Of a DNA stretch of 64,000 nucleotides, positions 6,274 through 13,639 are shown one piece after another. A program made the position numbers and the translations under genes. Location: assembly GCA_946186505.1 (NCBI GenBank), contig CAMHNI010000009.1, positions 32,349 to 96,348 on the forward strand. Direction: 5' to 3'. The number at the start of each line of letters is the position of its first letter. Position 1 is the stretch's first letter. Source of the stretch: an uncultured Prevotellaceae bacterium. Its GTDB lineage: Bacteria; Bacteroidota; Bacteroidia; Bacteroidales; Bacteroidaceae. The notes beneath the pieces were generated by a model, which was given only the letters and a program-made list of their open reading frames with translations, did no database searches and was not told the DNA's origin.

Positions 6274-7632
6274 ATGATCTTTAAAATGAAACAGAAGATA
6301 GAAAACGAAGTCAGCTGCCTGAACCTTTCAGAGCCGATGAACATAACACTTCGCTATCCTGCGGTTGGTAAGATAACCCATGAGCAGGTGCGCTGGAGTA
6401 ATGCAATCGTCAATTCGCCCGTCGTCTATGGACTGATAGAACGGAGGACGCTCTATTTCATTACAGGCGAGGTGAAGCACAAGTACACTGAGAAGAACCT
6501 TGGTGTGCCGGACAGCTGGAAGGATCTCTACTTCCATCTGACTGACGATGACCTGGGGCTTATCGGTGGTCAGAAGAATGTTCCTCGTACCTATGCTGCG
6601 CTGCGAGAACTCGCAAAGAAGCTGGTTCCCGTGACGTTCAAGAATGAGCAGGGACAGCTAATCAGGGGAGAGGTTCACTGGGTGGACTCGTTCTTCTATA
6701 ATACGGAAACAGGCTTGTACGACGTGCGTGTATCGCCAGAGATTATGCCGTACCTGATAGACATATCCAAGAGTTTCACGACCTTCGACCTCGGAACGGC
6801 CATGCTGCTCAGGTCGAAGTATTCGCAGAAGATGTATGAGCTGTGCAGCCAGTTCTGTGGCGATTTCCGATTCCTCGACAGTGGAGAGAAGGCATTGGGA
6901 CATGTCTATAAGAAGAGAGTAGTGCCGATTCAGATGGAGGACTTCCGGCGCATCTTCAACCTCGATGAGGTGCGCGACCCAAGAACCAAGAAGATTATCA
7001 CACCTGCCATCTACACCAGTTTCAAGGAAGTACGCCAGTTTATACTGGAAGCAACCCAGATGGAGCTGTTTGAACTGTATGCTGCCAAACACTCGAATCT
7101 CTGGTTCGACTTCCAAGAAGGGCCTCGGAAGGGGCGTGGAGGTAAGGTTTCATCGATATTTATCTTCATCTACACCAAGGATTTCCCCAAGGAAGGACTT
7201 GAAAAGCCCTGGCAGAAGGGTGACGAGCCACTTTCTCCATTTGAAGAGTATGCGGAGCCTGTAGAACACACCGACATCCATCAGCGAATGAGGGAGAATG
7301 TTTGGTACAATGCAGGCAAAGATGCCCAAGAGGTTGCCCTGCAGACGCTGCTCGGCCATTATCTGCATGAAGATGAAGTGCTATATTACATGAAACAAAT
7401 CCGCTTGAAGGCTGGCAGGAGCTACGATAGTTACATGCAGGTGATCCAGGTAATCCAAGACAAGGAAAAGCAGCCGAAATTCAAAAGCGGCACCGATGCA
7501 TACCGCCGGAATAGCATCATCAAGTATGCGCTCAGAGTCAATCTGAAGGAGTTCGGATGGTCATTGGAGCCAATGAATGCACCAACAAAACGCAAACAGA
7601 AGTCTATACAGCAGGATTTATTCTGCATGTAG
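6274..7632 (+). CDS. Rep_3 family plasmid replication initiator
   Basis: A 452-residue protein with the two winged-helix modules of Rep_3 initiators (PF01051). The first spans about residues 35-170 (VRWSNAIVNSPVVYGLIER) and the second about 180-320, with TTFDLGTAMLLRSKYSQKMYELC and the MEDFRRIFNLDE helix. A C-terminal extension of about 130 residues is mostly helical and ends in a basic tail. A nearby in-frame Met (MKQKIENE, 6286) is an alternative start. Such proteins bind iterons as monomers to open the origin, and repress their own gene as dimers. Six iterons lie directly upstream. Confidence 0.9.
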   Translation: MIFKMKQKIENEVSCLNLSEPMNITLRYPAVGKITHEQVRWSNAIVNSPVVYGLIERRTLYFITGEVKHKYTEKNLGVPDSWKDLYFHLTDDDLGLIGGQKNVPRTYAALRELAKKLVPVTFKNEQGQLIRGEVHWVDSFFYNTETGLYDVRVSPEIMPYLIDISKSFTTFDLGTAMLLRSKYSQKMYELCSQFCGDFRFLDSGEKALGHVYKKRVVPIQMEDFRRIFNLDEVRDPRTKKIITPAIYTSFKEVRQFILEATQMELFELYAAKHSNLWFDFQEGPRKGRGGKVSSIFIFIYTKDFPKEGLEKPWQKGDEPLSPFEEYAEPVEHTDIHQRMRENVWYNAGKDAQEVALQTLLGHYLHEDEVLYYMKQIRLKAGRSYDSYMQVIQVIQDKEKQPKFKSGTDAYRRNSIIKYALRVNLKEFGWSLEPMNAPTKRKQKSIQQDLFCM

Positions 7633-8012
7633 ATATAAGTTATCCTTTGCGTCATATTTGACAGAAGAAGTACCCGTCACGCTCGAAAGCAGACCGCTTA
7701 TGGCATTAGTTAAAAGTTCGAGGTCAGTTGACGGGCTTCTTTGTGTTTAATTCTTTTACTTTTCAAAAGTCGAGTGCTAGTAATAAAAGTATAGTAAATT
7801 TGTCAAGCCGAGATAACAATCCGACAAACAGAAAGGCCGTCGGAATGGACGTTTTTGAAAATTTAACAACACTGATTCAAGGCATTTTGGGAAGTCTTAA
7901 TCTTCAAATAGAGTATCACATGATAGCTAAAGAACGCTAAAAACGTTCAATTTTATTACTATTAGAAAATGAGTCTTTGTTCCCTGTTTGTTCCCAAAGT
8001 ATATATAAGGGC
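7633..8012. other. Gene-poor stretch between the initiator and the tRNA
   Basis: About 380 bases. A long-loop inverted repeat (AGAAG-TA-CCCGTCA near 7666-7679 with TGACGGGCTTCT near 7731-7742) follows the initiator gene and may end its transcript. A 70-codon open frame (7728-7940) has no clear family, promoter or composition support. Just before the tRNA terminator, TTTGTTCCC occurs twice, near 7977 and 7988. The change from plasmid backbone to chromosome probably lies in this stretch. Confidence 0.4.
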
Positions 8013-8047
8013 AAAAAAAGAGAGTCACGCTTCTTGCGTAACTCTCT
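8013..8047 (-). terminator. Terminator of the tRNA gene
   Basis: A 12-bp stem with one G-T pair (AGAGAGTCACGC at 8019-8030, GCGTAACTCTCT at 8036-8047) is followed on the minus strand by a run of T. Confidence 0.85.
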
Positions 8048-8069
8048 CAAAATCACCAACTTGATTTTG

Positions 8070-8143
8070 TGGACCAGCCAGGGCTTGAACCTGGGACCTC
8101 CAGATTATGAGTCTGTTGCTCTAACCAACTGAGCTACAAGTCC
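8070..8143 (-). tRNA. tRNA with CAU anticodon (tRNA-Met or tRNA-Ile2)
   Basis: The minus strand starts GGACTTGTAGCTCAG and folds as a cloverleaf: D stem GCTC/GAGC, anticodon loop CTCATAA, T arm CCAGG-TTCAAGC-CCTGG, discriminator A at 8070. CCA is not encoded. The acceptor stem has one T-T mismatch (positions 6 and 67) and a G-T pair. The CAU anticodon fits elongator tRNA-Met or, if the C is modified to lysidine, tRNA-Ile2; sequence alone does not decide. The initiator is unlikely. Its 3' end faces the plasmid-like region, a usual orientation for element insertion. Confidence 0.93.
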
Positions 8144-8156
8144 GATTTTGCGGATG

Positions 8157-8188
8157 CAAAGGTACACTAAAAATATTAAATCACCAAA
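8157..8188 (-). promoter_or_regulatory. Promoter of the tRNA gene
   Basis: On the minus strand TACCTTTG (8164-8157) lies 20 bases after TTTG (8188-8185), an exact match to the Bacteroidales consensus, 13 bases before the tRNA. Confidence 0.75.
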
Positions 8189-8192
8189 TTTT

Positions 8193-8224
8193 TTTGCTAA
8201 AATAGCAAATTATTCTTACCTTTG
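8193..8224 (+). promoter_or_regulatory. Promoter of ribF
   Basis: TTTG (8193-8196), 20 bases, TACCTTTG (8217-8224): an exact consensus match. The ribF ATG begins only 8 bases after the -7 box, so the transcript should have almost no leader. Confidence 0.75.
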
Positions 8225-8232
8225 CAGTCCCA

Positions 8233-9180
8233 ATGAAGACATTTTTCTTGACTGGACAGACAGAAAGGCTATTGCCGAGTGTAGCAACCATCGGTTTTTT
8301 CGACGGTGTACACCTGGGGCACTGCCACCTTATTAACAAGGTGGTGACTATGGCTCATCGTGAGGGATTGGCCTCAACGGTCATTACCTTTGCCCGACAT
8401 CCCCGTCAAGTGCTCCATACAGACTGGCATCCGCTGTTGCTGTCCACGCTTGAGGAGAAGTCGGCACTGCTATCGCAGACCGGCATCGACCAGTTGGTGG
8501 TGCTGCAGTTTACCGAGGCGACGGCGGCTCTGTCGGCTTATGACTTCATGCGCGACGTGCTACTTCGACAGTTAGGGGTGCGCACGCTGGTCATCGGCTA
8601 TGACAATCGTTTCGGCCATCGTGAGCCAGGAAGTACCGAGGGTTTTGACAATTATGTAAGGTATGGGCGCGATATGGGCATGGCTGTTGTCCAGGGCGAC
8701 CCGTTCGATGCGGGGTCAGTCCGCGTCAGCTCTTCTAAGATTCGTCAGTTCCTACTCAATGGTCATGTTGAGGAGGCGGCTCTGTGCTTAGGCCACCCGT
8801 ATCAGTTGGAAGGCACGGTTGTCAGCGGCTATCACATCGGTACGGGCATGGGCTTCCCGACGGCTAATCTGCAGTTAGACGATTCCGAAAAGCTGATACC
8901 GGCATCCGGAGTTTATGCCGTCAACGTGCGCTTGCAAGATTCACCGGAACTGAGGCAAGGTATGATGAATATCGGGCACCGTCCTACTTTCGGAGGTAGC
9001 CATCAGACTCTGGAGACCCACGTTTTCCATTTTGAGGGTAATCTCTATGGTCAGCGCATGTGTGTCAGTTTTGTCAGTCGTCTGCGTTCAGAGATGAAAT
9101 TTGACAGTCGTGAGGCATTGGTGTCGCAACTGGAGTCAGATGCCCGTCAGATAGAAATACTATTGGAAAAGAAAAAGTGA
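8233..9180 (+). CDS. ribF: Bifunctional riboflavin kinase / FAD synthetase
   Basis: A 315-residue cytosolic enzyme that phosphorylates riboflavin to FMN and then adenylylates FMN to FAD. The N-terminal FAD synthetase domain carries ATIGFFDGVHLGH near residues 17-29 (HxGH nucleotidyl-transfer motif) and VSSSKIRQFLLNG near residue 165. The riboflavin kinase domain starts about residue 185 (GYHIGTGMGFPTANL, with the GxPTAN motif), and NIGHRPTFGG lies near residue 250. The length is normal. The start is only 8 bases after the -7 box, suggesting a leaderless or near-leaderless message. The CPBP protease gene follows after 3 bases. Confidence 0.96.
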   Translation: MKTFFLTGQTERLLPSVATIGFFDGVHLGHCHLINKVVTMAHREGLASTVITFARHPRQVLHTDWHPLLLSTLEEKSALLSQTGIDQLVVLQFTEATAALSAYDFMRDVLLRQLGVRTLVIGYDNRFGHREPGSTEGFDNYVRYGRDMGMAVVQGDPFDAGSVRVSSSKIRQFLLNGHVEEAALCLGHPYQLEGTVVSGYHIGTGMGFPTANLQLDDSEKLIPASGVYAVNVRLQDSPELRQGMMNIGHRPTFGGSHQTLETHVFHFEGNLYGQRMCVSFVSRLRSEMKFDSREALVSQLESDARQIEILLEKKK

Positions 9181-9183
9181 AAG

Positions 9184-9948
9184 ATGAAGAAAGCTATTGT
9201 CTATACCCTGGTTTTTGCAGCCATCGAGCTGATTATGCCGTTCTTGATAAAGCAAACCCTGCGTATCATAACCGGCACTGAGCCTCAGCAGGATGCTAGG
9301 TTTTTGATTATCATAATGACGGCCAGTAGTGTGGCTGTCCTCGCCTTGTTTCTCTGGCAACGGTGGGCCGTCGTGTCGCGCAGTTATGTAAGATCCAAAC
9401 CATGGGGGGCCCTTTTCTGGTGTGGTCTGGCAGCCATAGGAGCCGTTATTCCCTCCATGTGGCTGCAGGAGCAGATGCCGGAACTGCCCAACATCGTCGA
9501 GCAGGAGTTTGACATGATTCTAAAAGACCGTTGGGGTTACTTTGCCGTAGGCCTGTTGGCTCCGGTCTGTGAGGAGATTGTTTTCCGTGGTGCCGTCCTT
9601 AGGGCGCTGCTGCGTTGGACTCACCACCACTGGATGGCCATAGCCGTTTCTGCCTTGTTGTTTGCCCTCATCCATGCCAACCCTGCCCAGATGCCCCATG
9701 CCTTTTTGATAGGGCTGCTCTTGGGCTGGTTGTACTATCGTACTGACAGTGTCGTTCCCGGCGTGGTTTATCACTGGGTGAACAATAGTATTGCCTATGT
9801 GATGTACAATCTTTACCCCGACCCGTCGCTCAAGCTACCAGATCTCTTTGGCAGCCAGCGCACAGTGGCAGCCGCTGTACTCTTTTCTCTCTTCATCCTC
9901 CTGCCCGCTCTCTACCAGCTGAACCTGCGGCTGAAGAAGGCACGGTAG
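9184..9948 (+). CDS. CPBP family intramembrane protease
   Basis: A 254-residue membrane protein with about seven hydrophobic segments. The CPBP (Abi, Rce1-like; PF02517) motifs are present: EEIVFRG at residues 130-136 (EExxxR), ALIHANPAQMPHAF with His164, and the second conserved histidine in VYHWVNN near residue 202. These residues activate water for peptide cleavage inside the membrane. In bacteria the family acts in peptide maturation, immunity to bacteriocins or unknown housekeeping. It is 3 bases after ribF, so probably co-transcribed, and ends 4 bases from the convergent helicase gene. The substrate is unknown. Confidence 0.87.
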   Translation: MKKAIVYTLVFAAIELIMPFLIKQTLRIITGTEPQQDARFLIIIMTASSVAVLALFLWQRWAVVSRSYVRSKPWGALFWCGLAAIGAVIPSMWLQEQMPELPNIVEQEFDMILKDRWGYFAVGLLAPVCEEIVFRGAVLRALLRWTHHHWMAIAVSALLFALIHANPAQMPHAFLIGLLLGWLYYRTDSVVPGVVYHWVNNSIAYVMYNLYPDPSLKLPDLFGSQRTVAAAVLFSLFILLPALYQLNLRLKKAR

Positions 9949-9952
9949 CAGG

Positions 9953-11710
9953 TCACTTCTTTTTCGGCCGTCGGCGTGCCCAGCCTTCCCTGTCGTTCTT
10001 GTTGTATCCGTCGTTTCTGACGTCCTTGTTGTGTCCGTCATTCCTGCCGCCCTCGTCGGCATCGTTACAGCGTACCTGTCGCCCTTTGTAGCGAATGCCT
10101 GTCAACTGAGTCATCACCTTGCGGGCGTCCCGTTCGGGCACCTCGAAATATGAAATGGTGTCCAACAGATCAATGTGACCCACTTCTTGTCGGCCGCCGA
10201 CATAGCGGTTTAGTGTCTGCATCAGCACACCGGGGAAGAAACCGTCGCGTTTACCCAAGTTGATGAACAGACGTCGATAGCCCTTCTGCGCCTTGTTTTG
10301 CAGCTTCTGGCGGTCGGTCTGCCACTGGCTACCGCTGCCGTCAGTCTTCCACTGTCCGCCCTTGCCTTTCTTATTGCCCACCTCTGGCTTCTCGATTTCT
10401 GGCGCGTCGGCGTAGTAGGAGAGGAACTTGCCGAACTCCAGCGAGACAATCTTCTTGATGATTTCCTCCTTATCAATGTACTCAAAGTAGCGATTGATGT
10501 CCTGCATGAACGGCGCTATCTCATTGTCGTCAACATCGGTCTTCACAATCTGATCCATGACCTTGTATAGCTGTTTCTTGCAGATTTCCTCGGCGCTGGG
10601 AATGTCGGCCTCAACGAACTGCTTGCCTATTTCCTTCTCAATGTTGCGTATTTTGTGTTTCTCCTTCGAGTGGACGATGGAGATGCTCGTTCCTTTCTTG
10701 CCAGCACGTCCTGTGCGTCCAGAGCGATGGGTATAGTTCTCTATGTCATCTGGCAGACCGAAGTTAATGACGTGCGTCAGATCATCCACGTCCAGACCGC
10801 GTGCTGCCACGTCAGTAGCCACCAGCAGTTGGACGGTGTGCTGGCGGAACTTCTGCATGGTCAGGTCGCGCTGCTGCTGCGAGAGGTCGCCATGCAGAGC
10901 CTCAGCGTTGTAGCCGTCCTTAATGAGCTTGTCGGCCACTTCCTGAGTTTCCAACTTTGTGCGGCAGAAAATGATGGCGAAGATTTTCGGATAGAAGTCC
11001 ACGATACGCTTCAGAGCCAAATACTTGTCCTTTGCTTGCACCATATAGTAGATATGGTTCACATTCTCCGCCCCCTCGTTGCGGCTGCCCACGACAATAG
11101 TCTCATAGTCCGTCAGATAACGCTTTGCCACCCGCTCCACCTCCCGGCTCATGGTAGCCGAGAACATCAGTGTGGAATGCTCGTCGGGCAGCGACTCGAA
11201 AATCTCATTGATAGCCTCAGAGAAACCCATGTTCAGCATCTCGTCGGCCTCGTCAAGCACAATATTTGTCACCTCATCCAAGTGAGCATATCCACGGTTC
11301 TTCAGATCTAACAGACGTCCTGGCGTTGCCACGATAATCTGTACCCCCTTGCGGAGTGCGCGCATCTGGGGTTCTATGGCGGCACCTCCATAGACAGCCT
11401 CGACATGAATGCCGTCCATATATTTCGAGAAGTCGCGCAAGTCGTCTGCTATCTGCAGGCACAACTCACGGGTTGGAGAGAGAACGAGCGCCTGTGTCTC
11501 ACGCAGACGAGAGTCTATGCGCTGAAGCAATGGGATACCAAAGGCCGCCGTCTTGCCCGTACCCGTCTGGGCCAGAGCTATCACGTCCTGTCGTCCTTCT
11601 ATCAGAAACGGAATGACCGCTTCCTGCACTGGCATCGGACTCACAAATCCCAGTTCTTCGATGGCATGGCGAATCTCTTCGCTGACGCCTAATTCTTCAA
11701 ATGTTTTCAT
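9953..11710 (-). CDS. deaD: DEAD-box RNA helicase with DbpA-type RNA-binding domain
   Basis: A 585-residue ATP-dependent RNA helicase. The motifs are in order: Q motif (FVSPMPVQ), motif I AQTGTGKT near residue 48, Ia PTREL, Ib TPGRLLD, II DEAD near residue 152, III SAT, V TDVAARGLDV and VI HRSGRTGRAGK. Residues of about 480-555 (YRRLFINLGKRDGFFPGVL) match the DbpA RNA-binding domain, and the tail is Asn/Asp/Arg/Lys-rich. CsdA/DeaD-like proteins remodel ribosome precursors and mRNA, often in the cold. A -7 box (TATCTTTG, 11726-11719) lies just before the start codon. Confidence 0.93.
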   Translation of the reverse strand: MKTFEELGVSEEIRHAIEELGFVSPMPVQEAVIPFLIEGRQDVIALAQTGTGKTAAFGIPLLQRIDSRLRETQALVLSPTRELCLQIADDLRDFSKYMDGIHVEAVYGGAAIEPQMRALRKGVQIIVATPGRLLDLKNRGYAHLDEVTNIVLDEADEMLNMGFSEAINEIFESLPDEHSTLMFSATMSREVERVAKRYLTDYETIVVGSRNEGAENVNHIYYMVQAKDKYLALKRIVDFYPKIFAIIFCRTKLETQEVADKLIKDGYNAEALHGDLSQQQRDLTMQKFRQHTVQLLVATDVAARGLDVDDLTHVINFGLPDDIENYTHRSGRTGRAGKKGTSISIVHSKEKHKIRNIEKEIGKQFVEADIPSAEEICKKQLYKVMDQIVKTDVDDNEIAPFMQDINRYFEYIDKEEIIKKIVSLEFGKFLSYYADAPEIEKPEVGNKKGKGGQWKTDGSGSQWQTDRQKLQNKAQKGYRRLFINLGKRDGFFPGVLMQTLNRYVGGRQEVGHIDLLDTISYFEVPERDARKVMTQLTGIRYKGRQVRCNDADEGGRNDGHNKDVRNDGYNKNDREGWARRRPKKK

Positions 11711-11780
11711 ATTCGTGGCAAAGATACATATTTTTTCCGAATCTCAGCATATCCACCTGAAGATTTCTTCGGAAAATTGC

Positions 11781-11818
11781 CAACGGCCTGTTTCTGATTG
11801 CTCAGGAACAGGCCGTTG
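11781..11818 (-). terminator. Hairpin between the small secreted protein gene and the helicase gene
   Basis: A perfect 12-bp stem (CAACGGCCTGTT with AACAGGCCGTTG) and 14-nt loop. The T-run after it is poor, so it may be a weak terminator or a processing hairpin. Confidence 0.6.
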
Positions 11819-11836
11819 TCCAAAAATGCAGCCAGG

Positions 11837-12193
11837 TTATAGCCCTCTGTTGCGGAGTGTGGTCATCAGCAGAACCATGTAAGTGCGAAACTGCTTGTCG
11901 TTAAGCACACTGTGCATGTGGTGTACGTCCTTGCGTACTGCCTCGTGTACCATTTTAGGACGCTCAAAATACCGGACCGCAGATGCCGACTGCATCTCAT
12001 TGGTGAAAATTTCGTGAATCACCTGGACTGCGTCCATTTGGTTTTCATCCAAATCCAGGGTTGCTGCCAGCCGACGCATATCTATCGTCATGTCATAGCG
12101 GTCAGCATCGTTCACTTCACTGTGGTTTCCTGTCTTGGCAAAGCCCATGCTCAGACTCATCATGGCTACTACCATTAAAACAATCCTTTTCAT
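11837..12193 (-). CDS. Small secreted or periplasmic protein of unknown function
   Basis: A 118-residue protein with a signal peptide (MKRIVLMVVAMMSLSMGFAK, cleavage near residue 20). The mature part is helical and charged, with MRRLAATLDLDENQMDAVQ and VLNDKQFRTYMVLLMTTLRN, a pattern like the Spy/CpxP-style helical proteins in Bacteroidetes (two LxxxLxLxxxQ segments). I cannot name the family firmly. It stands alone upstream of the helicase gene on the same strand, separated by a hairpin. A role in envelope stress would be a guess. Confidence 0.7.
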   Translation of the reverse strand: MKRIVLMVVAMMSLSMGFAKTGNHSEVNDADRYDMTIDMRRLAATLDLDENQMDAVQVIHEIFTNEMQSASAVRYFERPKMVHEAVRKDVHHMHSVLNDKQFRTYMVLLMTTLRNRGL

Positions 12194-12337
12194 ACTTTTT
12201 ATTCGCTTTTGGTTATCCTTTTTGCTTGATTTTCAATTCTTTGACGCAGCGGGGAACAAAAGGTTTAATACTCTTCCTGACTTTAATTTTTTTTTGCTTT
12301 TCTTCTTGCTAATGTGCTGTATTTCCCAAAAAAGTAT

Positions 12338-12345
12338 TATCTTTG
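12338..12345 (+). promoter_or_regulatory. -7 box for the DUF554 gene
   Basis: TATCTTTG matches TAnnTTTG, 34 bases before the ATG at 12380. No good TTTG element is seen upstream. Confidence 0.45.
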
Positions 12346-12379
12346 CACACCAAAATTTTAACAGACATAAATAGAATCA

Positions 12380-13069
12380 ATGACAGGCACCATCGTCAAT
12401 ACTTGTACTATCATTGCCGGAACCCTTATAGGAGCCTGGCTGCACAGGGGTGTCAAGGAGAAATACAAGACCGTGCTCTACAATGGGCTTGGACTGGCCT
12501 CATTGGCCATCGGCCTGAATGCTACCATCACCAACTTCCCTAAGAGCGAATATCCTGTGCTGTTCATTGTAGCTTTAGCTGTGGGAGGTGTCTTCGGCAC
12601 GTGGCTCGACATTGACGGGCATTTCAAGCGATTGGTAAACAAACGTTCAAAGGGTGAAACGGAAGTACGTCTCGGTGACGGATTGGCGACAGCAATCCTG
12701 CTCTATTGCATCGGACCGCTGTCAATGTTAGGACCGGTAATATCGGCACTGAAAGGCGACCATACCTTCCTGTTTACAAATGCCACGCTTGACTTTGTCA
12801 GTAGTACGATTTTTGCCTCCACCTACGGACTTGGCATGGTACTGGCAGCACCAGTGCTGTTTTGCTGGCAGGGTATGTTCTATCTTATAGCCATGCTTTC
12901 GAGTACAGCCATCAGCGAAGCGCTGATGGCCGAACTACTCATTGTGGGTGGTTTGATGATTACTGGTAGCGGACTGGCACTGCTCAGTCTGAAAGACTGC
13001 AAGACACTGAACCTGCTACCCTCCCTGCTGGTCCCTGTCGTCTGGTTTCTGCTGAAGTCATTAATCTGA
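12380..13069 (+). CDS. DUF554 family membrane protein
   Basis: A 229-residue membrane protein with six or seven hydrophobic segments, fitting DUF554 (YdfK/YqgA family). The N-terminus GTIVNTCTIIAGTLIGAWL is characteristic, and a conserved gly-rich block follows (ALAVGGVFGTWLDID, near residue 70). The family is widespread and thought to be a small transporter, but no substrate has been proved. Its last 9 bases overlap the convergent pnuT gene. It appears to be a single-gene unit. Confidence 0.82.
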   Translation: MTGTIVNTCTIIAGTLIGAWLHRGVKEKYKTVLYNGLGLASLAIGLNATITNFPKSEYPVLFIVALAVGGVFGTWLDIDGHFKRLVNKRSKGETEVRLGDGLATAILLYCIGPLSMLGPVISALKGDHTFLFTNATLDFVSSTIFASTYGLGMVLAAPVLFCWQGMFYLIAMLSSTAISEALMAELLIVGGLMITGSGLALLSLKDCKTLNLLPSLLVPVVWFLLKSLI

Positions 13070-13636
13070 CACAACCATTTTCCGCCATTTCAGGTAGCCA
13101 AAAATGGCTATGACCACGTAAAGAGCGTAAAGCGAAGCCTTGAAAGGGATGTCTTTGTAGAAGTATAGCACGGAAGTAACGACATCGACGGCAATCCAGA
13201 TGAACCACTGTTCCAAGTACTTATGCGCCAGTGCCCAGATGCCAACGATACTCAGGGCCGTGGTGAACGAGTCGGCCAGGGGTACGTTGGAGTTGGTAAA
13301 CGTCACCAGCAACCAATAGATGACGGCCCAAACAGCAGCGATGATCAGCAACCAAGGAAGAATTAAATTCTTTGGGAAATGGCGTATAGGCAGTGCTTTC
13401 TTTGCTACGCCCCCTCGAACCCACCGCCAATATCCATAGATGGTCATCGACAGATAGTAGAACTCCATTCCACAGTCGGCATAGAGTCCCTTTTGATAAT
13501 AGAGCACGATGCCAAGTGCCTGCATAAGGAAGCCAACGAGCCACATCCATAGACTGGCCCTATACTCTAAGAGAATATAGGCCAGTCCGAGGATTGTCGT
13601 GACAATATCGAGCCAATGAGCTGTGATAAAATCCAT
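13061..13636 (-). CDS. pnuT: PnuC-family vitamin transporter, probably thiamine (PnuT)
   Basis: A 191-residue inner-membrane protein with about seven hydrophobic segments and the PnuC signatures ILGLAYILLEYRAS near residue 15 and YYLSMTIYGYWRWVRGG near residue 62. PnuC proteins pass nicotinamide riboside; close relatives in Bacteroidetes that follow a TPP riboswitch carry thiamine and are called PnuT. This one starts 3 bases after a TonB receptor gene that has a TPP riboswitch in its leader, so thiamine is the likely cargo. The thiamine pyrophosphokinase gene often found as third member of this operon is absent here. Confidence 0.86.
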   Translation of the reverse strand: MDFITAHWLDIVTTILGLAYILLEYRASLWMWLVGFLMQALGIVLYYQKGLYADCGMEFYYLSMTIYGYWRWVRGGVAKKALPIRHFPKNLILPWLLIIAAVWAVIYWLLVTFTNSNVPLADSFTTALSIVGIWALAHKYLEQWFIWIAVDVVTSVLYFYKDIPFKASLYALYVVIAIFGYLKWRKMVVSD

Positions 13637-13639
13637 AGT

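Noticed and set aside
7728..7940. A 70-codon open frame after the initiator gene
   Set aside because: No family resemblance, no convincing promoter or start region, and ordinary composition for non-coding AT-rich DNA. Kept only as part of the intergenic note.
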